A stretch of 64,000 bases of DNA, from assembly GCA_013815385.1 (NCBI GenBank), contig JACDGL010000009.1:62001-126000 (forward strand), written 5' to 3'. The notes under the pieces were generated by a model. The model saw nothing but the letters and a program-made list of their open reading frames with translations, was not told where the DNA came from and searched no databases. Of this stretch, positions 18,946 through 27,564 are shown one piece after another. A program made the position numbers and the translations under genes. The stretch is from Taibaiella sp. (GTDB taxonomy: Bacteria > Bacteroidota > Bacteroidia > Chitinophagales > Chitinophagaceae). Each line of letters opens with the position of its first letter. Positions within the stretch are counted from its first letter, which is position 1.

Positions 18946-18968
18946 TTTTAAGTAGATTTTTAGGACTG

Positions 18969-18998
18969 CAAAGATATGGATAATGTTATTAAAACCAA
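18969..18998 (-). promoter_or_regulatory. Promoter of rpsA
   Basis: Minus strand: TTG at 18998-18996, 19 bp, TATCTTTG at 18976-18969. This implies a short leader of about 30 nt that contains the GGAGG site. Confidence 0.75.
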
Positions 18999-19151
18999 TC
19001 AAAAAATAATATGAAATGGAGAGATTATTCGATGCTGATTTATAGCACTTATCCGTACTGTCTGGTCTTCGACAATATAGTGCTTGCCGACGGACGCAGG
19101 CTGGCATAGCAATAATCTGATATTAGTGTGGCTATTGGATATCCGTTTTAG

Positions 19152-20984
19152 CTATCTGATTATAGTGAATTTCCTCATGTATTCTTTATTAGTAAGCACT
19201 TTTAAAAAATACATACCTGCAATTAGGTTGTGTATGTTTACAGATAACGTTGTCTTTGCATTCAAACTGGGCTCTGTTTGTTTGATGATTAGCTTCCCCG
19301 TTATATCATAAATACTTATCTCTACAGGTACTGTTATCGCCGGATCTACTTGTATGTACAGTATTTTGTTTGCAGGGTTAGGGAATACCTGTATAGCTGA
19401 TGTTGCTGTTGCCGTATAATTAACAGACAATATCCCATTTATCCATTTTTTAGCATCTGTCACTACATTATCTACTCCTGTACATACACTATCCCTGTCA
19501 AACCATACAGGATAATCAATAGGTACATTGGTATGTGACAAATAATGAGATGGATCATTTACATCAAAAAAATTGGCCACCTGCATACTTGCGTAAAAGC
19601 CACTTTCGGTCAATGATACTTTTTGAGATGCTCCGTATGCACCGGCAGTACTTTTGCCGAAAAGCTTTAGTAATGGATATCTTTTATAAAGGATGGGCAT
19701 AAGATCTCCTGCGCTTACAGCATTAGGGCCGCACAACATTGCTACAGGGCCTGTAAAATAATGAGCCGATGTATCATAGATATCATACCATTCATGCGGC
19801 CCTGTTTTTTGCATTGTATATCTATCAGTGGGGCTAACTCTTTCTCCATATCCCACCCATGATACGTCCCCATTATTTAAATATTCAAAAGCACTTATGA
19901 ATGCTAAAATACTTCCCCCAAAATTTGTACGAATATCTATTATAAAAGCGCCGGCTGCACTATCTTCGGTTAAGGTTTTAACTGCATTATACAATGCGGT
20001 TCCTGTTCCATCAGAACAATCATACATATATACGTAGCCAATTTTTGTACCCTTCAATAATCCATAAGATACAGTCTTGTGCAATGTATAATATTCATAC
20101 GCAGATAAAATATGCGCTCCAATTACAGGCATTTGCTCGGTACAAAAAGTAGGATAGTATCTTCCATTCATGAGTGATGTAGGCAGATTAACAATACTTC
20201 CATCACACTTTTGAATATTGATGGTATCAAACAAGTACCAGTTCTCTCCGGCCGCCTGTATATAGCGGTGGTAGGTAGCTTCCTCTGTCGAGCCTTTATA
20301 ACAGGAATTAGGAAGCTTATGCTGCAGGACAATATCAACAAGCTTTTTCCACGGTATTCCGTTATATCCCAATATAATATCCCCTGGTACCAGACCGAAT
20401 GGTTGCCCTGCAACTGAATTATAAACCAGGGCTAATGAATCATTGTATGTGGTAACACATGCACCTAATACACCTGATTCTCCCCTGAATAGTGGTAATC
20501 CTGGGTATAGGCTGGAAGGGTAATTTACTGCTCCATCATTAAAAAAAGAATGCCCGTCATTAATATACCTTGATAGCTCATTTATTATGGAGGTGAATTT
20601 CCCTTTACTTGTTCCTGCCATTATCTCACTCCTCATTGCATTCACTATCGAATCCCAGTTATAATGCGGTAATCCTACATAACACGCATAGGTACTATCA
20701 AAATGGCTCCAATATTCATTGAATAACTGTAGCTTAATGCTGTCTGTATATCCGGCTCCCCAGGTAGAATCTACTAATCTGCTCCATCTGCTTGTATCAA
20801 ATATTGGCCCGATTCCTGTAGTTCGTGCGAACTTATTAGGATCACCTATAACCCTCACATTCCTTAATCTTTCCTGATGTTCTTTGTAAGGACTACCTAT
20901 ATTTTCAACGCCATGCAATTGTCCTTTTACCGCATTTGAAGAAAACAATAAAATGATAATGGAAATGTAGATCGTGCTTTTCAT
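19152..20984 (-). CDS. Secreted S41-like peptidase with T9SS sorting domain
   Basis: 610 residues. A signal peptide (IILLFSSNAVKGQ) leads into an S41/C-terminal-processing-peptidase-like body. IDIRTNFGGS is the DxRxNxGG strand, GPNAVSAGD holds the probable nucleophile Ser, and FGKSTAGAYGASQKV follows at the usual place. The last 80 residues (VFPNPANKILYIQV to the end KFTIIR) form a type IX secretion C-terminal sorting domain, so the protein should cross the outer membrane and stay at the surface or be released. It is a single gene with no near partner. Confidence 0.85.
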   Translation of the reverse strand: MKSTIYISIIILLFSSNAVKGQLHGVENIGSPYKEHQERLRNVRVIGDPNKFARTTGIGPIFDTSRWSRLVDSTWGAGYTDSIKLQLFNEYWSHFDSTYACYVGLPHYNWDSIVNAMRSEIMAGTSKGKFTSIINELSRYINDGHSFFNDGAVNYPSSLYPGLPLFRGESGVLGACVTTYNDSLALVYNSVAGQPFGLVPGDIILGYNGIPWKKLVDIVLQHKLPNSCYKGSTEEATYHRYIQAAGENWYLFDTINIQKCDGSIVNLPTSLMNGRYYPTFCTEQMPVIGAHILSAYEYYTLHKTVSYGLLKGTKIGYVYMYDCSDGTGTALYNAVKTLTEDSAAGAFIIDIRTNFGGSILAFISAFEYLNNGDVSWVGYGERVSPTDRYTMQKTGPHEWYDIYDTSAHYFTGPVAMLCGPNAVSAGDLMPILYKRYPLLKLFGKSTAGAYGASQKVSLTESGFYASMQVANFFDVNDPSHYLSHTNVPIDYPVWFDRDSVCTGVDNVVTDAKKWINGILSVNYTATATSAIQVFPNPANKILYIQVDPAITVPVEISIYDITGKLIIKQTEPSLNAKTTLSVNIHNLIAGMYFLKVLTNKEYMRKFTIIR

Positions 20985-21129
20985 ATAGAATCATTAAGGG
21001 TGTAACAGATATCCCTACTTATCATTTGACGACATTATCCTTGCAATTGTTAGCAATAAATCAAATATAATATATATTAGGAGTATTTATGGAGTGTAAT
21101 CCCACATAACTCCTGCTAATTAAAACGTT

Positions 21130-21137
21130 TATCTTTG
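21130..21137 (+). promoter_or_regulatory. -7 promoter box of arginase gene
   Basis: TATCTTTG matches TAnnTTTG and ends only 7 bp before the ATG at 21145, so the transcript would be nearly leaderless. No clear -33 TTG is seen. Confidence 0.5.
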
Positions 21138-21144
21138 AGCCAGT

Positions 21145-22092
21145 ATGCGCAATGTAAAGATCATAGAGGTAAGGTCTGAAATAGGTGCCGGTACCCGTGG
21201 GGCCAGCCTGGGTATAGACGCGATAAAGGTAGCCGCCCTCGATTTTATGAGCAGCTTTTTCGTCCATTTTCCGTCAGAGGTAGTACCCGATGAAAACAAG
21301 CTCTTATACGAGCCTATAGCCTCACCCTACGCGCGCCGTATACAGGGTGTATATACTATGTATGACAGGGTTTCGAAATGCGTGTCAGATACCGTCCGCT
21401 CTGGCCTCTTCCCGCTGGTGCTGGCAGGTGACCACAGCAGTGCGGGTGGCACTATAGCGGGCCTGAAAATGGCCAAACCCAAAAACAAGCTCGGCGTAGT
21501 GTGGATAGATGCCCATGCTGACCTGCATACGCCATACACTACCCCATCGGGCAATATGCATGGCATGCCATTGGCTACCGCACTGGGAGAAGACAACATC
21601 GAAAACCAGGCACATACCCTTGATCCGGTAACAACTGACTTCTGGAATAAGCTTAAGAACATTGGCAAGATAAACCCCAAGATAAACCCCGAAGATATTG
21701 TCTTTATTGCTATCCGCGATTTTGAGAAAGAAGAGGAGGCGCTGATAAAGAAACACGGCATCAAAGTAATAACAGTGCAGGAGGTGAGACGAAAAGGTGT
21801 GGAAAACATAGTACGCCAATCGTTTCTCCACCTCAGCCATTGCGATGACATATATGTCTCCTTCGATGTGGATAGCCTGGATAACTCCATATCCCGCGGA
21901 ACTGGTACACCTGTAAGAAACGGATTGAAAGAACGTGAGGCCGAAGACCTGATCGCCTCCTTTATGCAGAACCACAAGATCTGCTGCCTGGAGATCGCCG
22001 AGGTAAACCCAACTCTAGATAAAGAAAACCTGATGGCCGAGATCGCTTTCAATATCCTGCAGCGTGCCGTTAATCTGCTGCTATTGAATTAA
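21145..22092 (+). CDS. Arginase
   Basis: 315 residues of the ureohydrolase family. The Mn ligands are visible: His97 in AGDHSSAGG, Asp122, His124 and Asp126 in IDAHADLHTP, and the DVD pair in SFDVDSLDNS near residue 240. GTGTPVRNGL matches the arginase substrate loop. It should hydrolyse arginine to ornithine and urea, though agmatinase or formiminoglutamase are close relatives. It ends 4 bp from the convergent next gene with no terminator between. Confidence 0.85.
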   Translation: MRNVKIIEVRSEIGAGTRGASLGIDAIKVAALDFMSSFFVHFPSEVVPDENKLLYEPIASPYARRIQGVYTMYDRVSKCVSDTVRSGLFPLVLAGDHSSAGGTIAGLKMAKPKNKLGVVWIDAHADLHTPYTTPSGNMHGMPLATALGEDNIENQAHTLDPVTTDFWNKLKNIGKINPKINPEDIVFIAIRDFEKEEEALIKKHGIKVITVQEVRRKGVENIVRQSFLHLSHCDDIYVSFDVDSLDNSISRGTGTPVRNGLKEREAEDLIASFMQNHKICCLEIAEVNPTLDKENLMAEIAFNILQRAVNLLLLN

Positions 22093-22096
22093 GAAC

Positions 22097-22651
22097 TTAA
22101 CGACTAGTAATATCCAGCCGCATGCTTTTGCCGTGCGCGCCTGCGCCGTCTGTGCGTTGCAGAATTACCTGGTCTACGTAGATGGTATCCCCCACTTTGG
22201 TGCGGTCGTATAGCACACGCGATATATTGGCATCTACGGTATCACCATCACAGGCTTCGGCCAGGTAGTCGGTAATGAATTGCAGCTTACCTGCTGAATC
22301 CTCGTACAGGTTCTTCTCCGCGTAGGTAAACATAAAGCTCATCACCTTGTACACATTCCCGAAAGAATCTACAGAAGTAAGACCCTGCTTCATTAACGAG
22401 TCAAAATTCCGCTTACCCATAGCGCCACTTTCTATAGTGCTGTGGCCCAGGTACACCGGTATCTTACCCCTGGCATAATGCTTTCCCTCAGTAGTGGTAG
22501 TAGTAACCACAACAGTCTTTTTCTTTTCTTTTACTTTCTTCTGCGCCCACAGGTTTACCGAAACACACACGGCCATTACCAGCAGCAATATGCCCGGTAC
22601 CAGCCCCTGTCTTCTTTTATTGCCGCATTCGTCTGTACCGCAATTACACAT
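22097..22651 (-). CDS. Membrane-anchored or secreted protein, unknown
   Basis: 184 residues. The first ten residues hold three cysteines (CNCGTDECG) and are followed by a hydrophobic segment (LVPGILLLVMAVCVSVNLWAQ) that acts as a signal anchor or signal peptide. Next come a Lys-rich stretch and a Val/Thr run, then a domain of about 130 residues without a recognised family. It is convergent with arginase and lies 81 bp from the valS stop, so it is probably transcribed separately or as a valS read-through partner. Confidence 0.65.
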   Translation of the reverse strand: MCNCGTDECGNKRRQGLVPGILLLVMAVCVSVNLWAQKKVKEKKKTVVVTTTTTEGKHYARGKIPVYLGHSTIESGAMGKRNFDSLMKQGLTSVDSFGNVYKVMSFMFTYAEKNLYEDSAGKLQFITDYLAEACDGDTVDANISRVLYDRTKVGDTIYVDQVILQRTDGAGAHGKSMRLDITSR

Positions 22652-22732
22652 AAACTATATTGCTGTTAACCTGTTCGATATTTACTTGTTAAGCCGGTTA
22701 CTATCCAGCTTTTTATACTTCAACTCTCTAAT

Positions 22733-25369
22733 TTACAACAAACTCAAACTTTCCTCTATTGCCTTTATCTTATCCCGCGCATCCGCCTGCTTCTTGCGTT
22801 CGTTCTCTACCACATCTCCTTTTGCATTAGCCATAAAACGCTCGTTGCCCAGCTTTTTATCTATACTTACCAGGAAACCTTTTAAATATTCCAGGTCCTT
22901 CTGCATCTGCTCTTTCTGCATAGTGGTGTCACCGCCCCCTGCATTCTGAGTTTCAATATACAGCTTATCTGTGGCTACCACAATAGATATGCTCCCCTGC
23001 TTGGCTTCGGTAGTGTAAGCGATGTTTTCCGCGTTCACCTGCCTGCGCAGTATATAGCTTACCATTTCGTAGAGTGCATGGTACTTGGTATCTATCCATA
23101 GCGTAATGGTATCCTTGGGTTTTAGCTGGTTCTTATTGCGGGTATCGCGTACGGCAGTTATTACTTCCTGTAGGTGGCTGCCCTGCTTCAGCACCTCGTG
23201 GTTCACGGTGGTTGCCGGCTGCATGGCGCGGGTCATCAGGTCGTCCTGCATAGCCCTTATACGCAGCACGTGGTATATATCTTCGGTTATAAAAGGCAGG
23301 TATGGGTGCAGCAGTTGCAACAGCCGTTCGTAGATATTTACTGTGGCTTCGTATACCTGTGTATTAATGGTATCGCCCATAGCAGGTTTTACCCACTCCA
23401 GGTACCACGAGCAGAAATCGTCCCATACCAGCGAGTATATCGCCTTCAGCCCCTCGCTGAGCCTGAAATCTTTAAATACTTCCCCCAGTTCGCCTTCCAC
23501 CTTGTTCAGCCTTTGCTCCATCCAGTCTATAGCAAACTGTACGCGGCCTATCTCTGCATCATCACTGCAACGCTCCTGCCAGCCCTTTACCAGCTTCATA
23601 GCGTTCCACATCTTGTTGCAGAAGTTACGCCCCTGTTCCAGCGCGCCCTCATCAAATAGCAGGTCATTACCCGCCGGTGATGATATCATTACGCTAAACC
23701 GTACCGCATCAGCCCCATAGTCATCTATCATCTGCAGCAGGTCGGGCGAGTTGCCGAGGCTCTTGCTCATCTTCCTGCCCTGCTTGTCCCTTACTATCCC
23801 GGTAAAGTAAACCTCGTTAAAAGGTTTTTCGCCCATAAATTCATATCCCGCCATTATCATCCTTGCCACCCAAAAGAAAATTATCTCCGGCGCGGTTACC
23901 AGCGTATTGGTAGGATAGTAGTATTTCAGGTCTTTATTTTCCGGTTCCCTGTTCCAGCCAAAAACCTGCATTGGCCACAGCCAACTGCTGAACCAGGTAT
24001 CCAGCACATCCTCTTCCTGCTTTAGCTCCGGGTGTATGGCTGCAAGCCCTGGCTTCTTTGCCTGGTATTGCTTCAGTGCATCTTCTGTTGTTTCGGCTAC
24101 ATATATGGTACCCTCGCTATCGTACCAGGCCGGTATGCGCTGCCCCCACCATAGCTGGCGGCTTATACACCAGTCCTTTATGTTCTCCATCCAGTGGCGG
24201 TACAGGTTCTTGAACTTAGCCGGGTGAAAAGTTATCTCCTCATTTGCTACGGCCTTTAGCGCCGGTGCAGCCATCTGCTCCATATTGCACCACCACTGCA
24301 TGCTCAGGCGCGGCTCTATTACCACATCGGTGCGTTCGCTGTAGCCTACCTGGTTTATGTAGTCTTCTTCCTTTACCAGGTTGCCGGCCGTGCGCAGGTC
24401 TTCTACTATCTTTTTGCGCACAACAAAGCGGTCTTCACCCACATATAGCTGTGCGGCTTCGCTCATGGTGCCGTCCTCATTCAGCGTATCTATTACGGGC
24501 AGGTTATATTTTATGCCCAAATTGTAGTCATTTATATCGTGTGCGGGGGTTACCTTCAGCGCACCGGCACCAAATTCCTTATCTATATAGTCGTCAAATA
24601 TGATGGGTATCTTCCGGTCGATGAGTGGCACATAGCAGCTTCTCCCCTTCAGGTGCGCATAGCGTTCATCATCAGGATGTACGCATACGGCGGTATCTCC
24701 CAATATGGTTTCGGGGCGTACCGTGGCTATGGTTATGTACTCCTCCTTATCGCCATCCAGGCGATAGCGTATGTAGTACAGCTTGCTATTGGCCTGCTTG
24801 TGGTTTACCTCTTCATCGCTGAGGGCCGTCTTGGCTTTCGGGTCCCAGTTTATCATCTTTACCCCGCGGTATATATAGCCCTTGTTATACAGTTCCACAA
24901 ATACCCTTATCACTGCCGCATAGTACTCATCATCCATGGTAAAGGCAGTACGGTCCCAGTCGAGCGCGCAACCCAGTTTTTTCAGTTGCTGCAGTATTAT
25001 GCCGCCGTATTTCTCTTTCCACTCCCAGGCGTAGTTCAGGAAATCCCTGCGCGACAGCGCCTTCTTGTCTATTCCCCTCTCGCGCAGCATACCAACTACC
25101 TTGGCTTCAGTAGCTATAGAGGCATGGTCGGTGCCGGGTACCCAGCAGGTATTGTAGCCCAGCATTTTGGCACGGCGTATCAATATATCCTGCACGGTAT
25201 CGTTGAGGGCATGGCCCATGTGCAGTACCCCTGTTACATTAGGCGGGGGTATTACAATGGTGTATGCAGGCCGGCCATCAGGCTCGCTTTTAAAATATCC
25301 CGCCTTATCCCAGTGCGAATACCACTTTTCCTCTGCCTCCCTGTGCTGAAAATTCTTGCTTAATTCCAT
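22733..25369 (-). CDS. valS: Valyl-tRNA synthetase
   Basis: 878 residues, the usual length. It charges tRNA-Val with valine. The class I signature HMGH is at residues 50-53 (PPPNVTGVLHMGHAL), KMSKS appears in GRKMSKSLGNSPD, and the editing domain lies between. The C-terminal coiled-coil tRNA-binding arm is present from about residue 810 to the end. A good promoter lies just upstream. Confidence 0.95.
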   Translation of the reverse strand: MELSKNFQHREAEEKWYSHWDKAGYFKSEPDGRPAYTIVIPPPNVTGVLHMGHALNDTVQDILIRRAKMLGYNTCWVPGTDHASIATEAKVVGMLRERGIDKKALSRRDFLNYAWEWKEKYGGIILQQLKKLGCALDWDRTAFTMDDEYYAAVIRVFVELYNKGYIYRGVKMINWDPKAKTALSDEEVNHKQANSKLYYIRYRLDGDKEEYITIATVRPETILGDTAVCVHPDDERYAHLKGRSCYVPLIDRKIPIIFDDYIDKEFGAGALKVTPAHDINDYNLGIKYNLPVIDTLNEDGTMSEAAQLYVGEDRFVVRKKIVEDLRTAGNLVKEEDYINQVGYSERTDVVIEPRLSMQWWCNMEQMAAPALKAVANEEITFHPAKFKNLYRHWMENIKDWCISRQLWWGQRIPAWYDSEGTIYVAETTEDALKQYQAKKPGLAAIHPELKQEEDVLDTWFSSWLWPMQVFGWNREPENKDLKYYYPTNTLVTAPEIIFFWVARMIMAGYEFMGEKPFNEVYFTGIVRDKQGRKMSKSLGNSPDLLQMIDDYGADAVRFSVMISSPAGNDLLFDEGALEQGRNFCNKMWNAMKLVKGWQERCSDDAEIGRVQFAIDWMEQRLNKVEGELGEVFKDFRLSEGLKAIYSLVWDDFCSWYLEWVKPAMGDTINTQVYEATVNIYERLLQLLHPYLPFITEDIYHVLRIRAMQDDLMTRAMQPATTVNHEVLKQGSHLQEVITAVRDTRNKNQLKPKDTITLWIDTKYHALYEMVSYILRRQVNAENIAYTTEAKQGSISIVVATDKLYIETQNAGGGDTTMQKEQMQKDLEYLKGFLVSIDKKLGNERFMANAKGDVVENERKKQADARDKIKAIEESLSLL

Positions 25370-25396
25370 GCTGATGCTAAACTATACGTAAGTCTG

Positions 25397-25423
25397 CAAA
25401 TATAATATCTATTGGAACTTCAA
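25397..25423 (-). promoter_or_regulatory. Promoter of valS
   Basis: Minus strand: TTG at 25423-25421, 16 bp, TATATTTG at 25404-25397. The spacing is slightly short, but the -7 box is perfect and lies 27 bp before the ATG. Confidence 0.6.
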
Positions 25424-25447
25424 GGAGGTTAAAAAGTGAAAGGGCGG

Positions 25448-25894
25448 CTATCCCTCTCTATCAGACCATATAGCAGGATAATAACCAAGAGCGGCAAACG
25501 TAGCCAACTCCCCTATTTTGATGGCGCGCGTGGTATTTGTTGCGGGGTCGTGGACGGTGTTGCTGCTGATCCATTTTAGGCCGGAGGGGAGGGTTGGGTA
25601 AGCGGGGTTGAAACTTCCGCAAACTTCCGGTGGTGTGTGGGGTTGGGATGTTGGGTCTGGTAGGTAGAATGCTTGTGTATCAAGCGTTTGGGGCGGTTCG
25701 GTAGCTGAAACTTCTGTTGGGTGCTGAGGGGTGGGAATAGAAGTTTGATAACCCCCTGCCCCTATAGGGGAGTCTTGTGTTTGGTCATCGGTGGTTAGCA
25801 GAGAACCACCCCGCCCTTCGGGCACCCCTCCTTTGTAAGGAGGGGAGTCTTGTGAGTCTTGTGCTTTTATGGGCTGGGTGTAATTTATGAGCAA
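25448..25894 (-). CDS. Repeat-invaded ORF of unknown function
   Basis: 148 residues from a TTG start that overlaps the stop of the HTH gene upstream by 10 bases. The first half is low complexity and is built in part from two palindromic DNA repeats that are translated in frame (QDSPPYKGGVPEGRGG and QDSPIGAGGY). The second half (FNPAYPTLPSGLKWISSNTV, then a short conserved-looking end) looks like real protein. No family is recognised. The gene probably forms a two-gene unit with the HTH protein. Confidence 0.5.
   Translation of the reverse strand: MLINYTQPIKAQDSQDSPPYKGGVPEGRGGSLLTTDDQTQDSPIGAGGYQTSIPTPQHPTEVSATEPPQTLDTQAFYLPDPTSQPHTPPEVCGSFNPAYPTLPSGLKWISSNTVHDPATNTTRAIKIGELATFAALGYYPAIWSDREG
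25752..25775. repeat. Short palindromic repeat inside ORF
   Basis: CCCCTATAGGGG palindrome preceded by CCCCCTG and followed by AGTCTTGTG, the same tail seen after the second repeat at 25804. Repeats of this type are dispersed in many Bacteroidota genomes. Confidence 0.6.
25804..25846. repeat. Double-hairpin dispersed repeat inside ORF
   Basis: Two adjacent hairpins, GCCC-TTC-GGGC and CCCCTCC-TTTGTAA-GGAGGGG, flanked by ACCACC and AGTCTTGTG. This is the look of a REP-like palindromic element. It is read through in frame by the ORF at 25448-25894. Confidence 0.65.
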
Positions 25895-26430
25895 TGACCA
25901 GCCCGGCTTACGGGCAACCCTGCTAAAAACACGAGTGTTCTTTTTATGTTAGCTGTATCAGTGGCCGTGTACTCTACGGCGTAGGGTTGGTAGGTGGTCT
26001 TTGTCTTTGTGGTGAGGTATTGGTGGGCGTAGGAGGTAAGTTCTTTTGCAAGGTCTTTGTTGATAGGCATGAGGTAGCGGATGAAGTTTTCCATCATCTG
26101 GATATTCTGGGCGGGGCCTATGTGGGATTTGAGGCGCTCTATGGATAGTATGAGCTTGCGCTGTATCTCTGCCTCGTGGATGGTAGGGAAACCTCCTTCG
26201 CGCTGCTGAATGTGGTTCTGAAGGGCTACGATCTGCGAGTGGAGGTTCTCGACTATTACTACAGGTGCCTGCTGGGCGGCCTGCTTTAACTTGTCCCATG
26301 CGTGGGTGCGTATCCAGGTGCTTATTGTTTTGTCGCTGACACCTACGTGGTCTGCTATTTCCTTTTGGTTGAGTGAGGTTTCGTAATAGAGCCTGCGGGC
26401 GTTTTCAAGATGATTGTTCTTTTGGTTCAT
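25885..26430 (-). CDS. HTH protein like phage terminase small subunit
   Basis: 181 residues. Residues 8-55 (ARRLYYETSLNQKEIADHVG, then VSDKTISTWIRTHAWDKLK) form a helix-turn-helix like the gpP/terminase small-subunit N-terminus. The rest is helical with Gln/His-rich and basic parts. No large terminase or other phage gene is present, so it is either a remnant or a domesticated DNA-binding protein. Three 22-bp-spaced repeats upstream at 26518-26569 could be its binding sites. Confidence 0.6.
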   Translation of the reverse strand: MNQKNNHLENARRLYYETSLNQKEIADHVGVSDKTISTWIRTHAWDKLKQAAQQAPVVIVENLHSQIVALQNHIQQREGGFPTIHEAEIQRKLILSIERLKSHIGPAQNIQMMENFIRYLMPINKDLAKELTSYAHQYLTTKTKTTYQPYAVEYTATDTANIKRTLVFLAGLPVSRAGHCS

Positions 26431-26517
26431 AGGGGGTTATAGTTATATTGATAGGTTTTAAACAGGTGTTTTTGGGGCAAAGTTTGGGAAGGGATGCTGG
26501 AATGTAAAATAGTTGCG

Positions 26518-26569
26518 GTATGGCACTACAGTTAGTGTAGTATGCTACAGCAGTTATAGGGGTATGCTA
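26518..26569. repeat. Three iteron-like sites, 22-bp period
   Basis: GTATGGCA at 26518, GTATGCTA at 26540 and GTATGCTA at 26562 recur at exactly 22-bp steps, about two helical turns. The bases between copies 1 and 2 are also partly alike (CAGTTA at the same offset). The array lies 88-139 bp upstream of the HTH gene start. The rest of the gene-free stretch 26431-26665 shows nothing else clear. Confidence 0.55.
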
Positions 26570-26665
26570 TTTCTTTAAGGGCGCGATGGGCCTATACTTT
26601 ATGCCTTAATGGAGGGGTGGAGATTTTGGATGGATAACGCTGTGGTTCCTTAATTAAGTTTGGGT

Positions 26666-27087
26666 GCTACTGTGATGCCGGGCTTTTCTCGTGTTATCGC
26701 GAGGTTGCTTCGTCGCAAAGCCTCCTCGCAAGGACGTGATGTGTTTATGTTGCGTGCCTGTGTTATCCTTACTTTTTGCTTGCCCAAAAAGTAAGCAAAA
26801 AGGGCAGCAGGCCAGCGATTACCGCTTGCTGCCTGCGGGGTTCCCTGATTGGGCTGCGGTGCTACTGTGGTGCCAGGCTTTTCTCGCGTTATGGCGAGGT
26901 TGCTTCGTCACAAAGCCTCCTCGCAATGACGTTGTGTGTTTTGTTTCGTGTCCGTGTTATCCTTACTTTTTTGCTTGCCCAAAAAGTAAGCAAAAAGGGC
27001 AGCAGGCCAGCGATTACCGCTTGCTGCCTGCGGGGTTCCCTGATGGGGCTGGGGTGCTGCTGTAGTGCCAGGCTTTTCTTGTGTTAT
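26666..27087. repeat. 195-bp tandem repeat, two full copies plus part
   Basis: The unit starts at 26666, 26861 and 27056, giving two full copies and a third of about 32 bp. Each full unit holds a hairpin GCGAGG...CCTCGC (26699-26729 in copy 1), a second one CTTACTTTTT-spacer-AAAAAGTAAG (26768-26795), and a direct stretch on GCAGGCCAGCGATTACCGC. Both palindromes are of the dispersed kind often seen between Bacteroidota genes. The frames that run through it are not genes. Confidence 0.85.
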
Positions 27088-27145
27088 AATCAAAGATGCT
27101 ATTGAAGCAAAAGAATATCTTTACAACAGTAAAGAAGATTTATAA
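27088..27145 (+). pseudogene. C-terminal remnant of a lost gene
   Basis: Right after the tandem repeat ends, the frame reads IKDAIEAKEYLYNSKEDL and stops with TAA at 27143. The composition is that of a genuine helical protein end, unlike the repeat before it. It looks like the tail of a gene, possibly a polymorphic toxin since an immunity gene follows, whose body was lost at the repeat boundary. The identity is a guess. Confidence 0.45.
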
Positions 27146-27207
27146 TTAGTCTGAATTAGCTACGAAACCTCAACTAAAACTAGTCCTTACCATATAAGCA
27201 AAATACT

Positions 27208-27564
27208 ATGTCGTCAGTAAAAACAATATCAATATTTTCCATATTGTTTATTGCGATTTGTTCAAATCCGTCTAGAGGTATAGGATATAATGTGCAAGTG
27301 GTAAAAGATAGTGTAACTGCCAAAAAAATTGCAGAAGCCATTTTCTTATCCGTGTATGGAAAATCAATATTTAGAGAATATCCCTTATTAACAACCCTTC
27401 AAGGTGATAGTGTGTGGATAGTTGAGAGTACATGGGGTAATTATATAAAAAAGATAAATAAAACTAAAAAAAAGGATGAGATAATAATATTTTCAAGAGG
27501 CGATGCGCATATTGAAATTAGAAAATCTGATTGTAAAATTCTGAATCTGTATCACGAAAAATAA
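27208..27564 (+). CDS. NTF2-fold immunity protein (YbbC/YhhH-like)
   Basis: 118 residues with a possible signal peptide (ISIFSILFIAICSNPSRG). The core matches the NTF2-fold immunity family: AKKIAEAIFLSVYGKSIF, then GDSVWIVESTWG, then the closing AHIEIRKSDCKILNLYHEK. Such proteins neutralise toxins of polymorphic (Rhs or type VI) systems. No toxin is encoded beside it, only the short remnant at 27088-27145. The gene and its neighbours to 30.9 kb are clearly more AT-rich than the flanking core genes. Confidence 0.7.
   Translation: MSSVKTISIFSILFIAICSNPSRGIGYNVQVVKDSVTAKKIAEAIFLSVYGKSIFREYPLLTTLQGDSVWIVESTWGNYIKKINKTKKKDEIIIFSRGDAHIEIRKSDCKILNLYHEK

Noticed and set aside
18931-19107. N-terminal extension of ribosomal protein S1
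   Set aside because: The 59 extra codons cover the promoter and GGAGG site and are not S1-like.
24539-25363. Long open frame on the + strand across valS
   Set aside because: It is the antisense shadow of a gene with clear class I synthetase motifs; its protein has no recognisable domain.
26691-27105. Open frames in the 195-bp tandem repeat
   Set aside because: Several frames stay open because the sequence is repeated; products are Cys/Pro/Arg-rich and repetitive.
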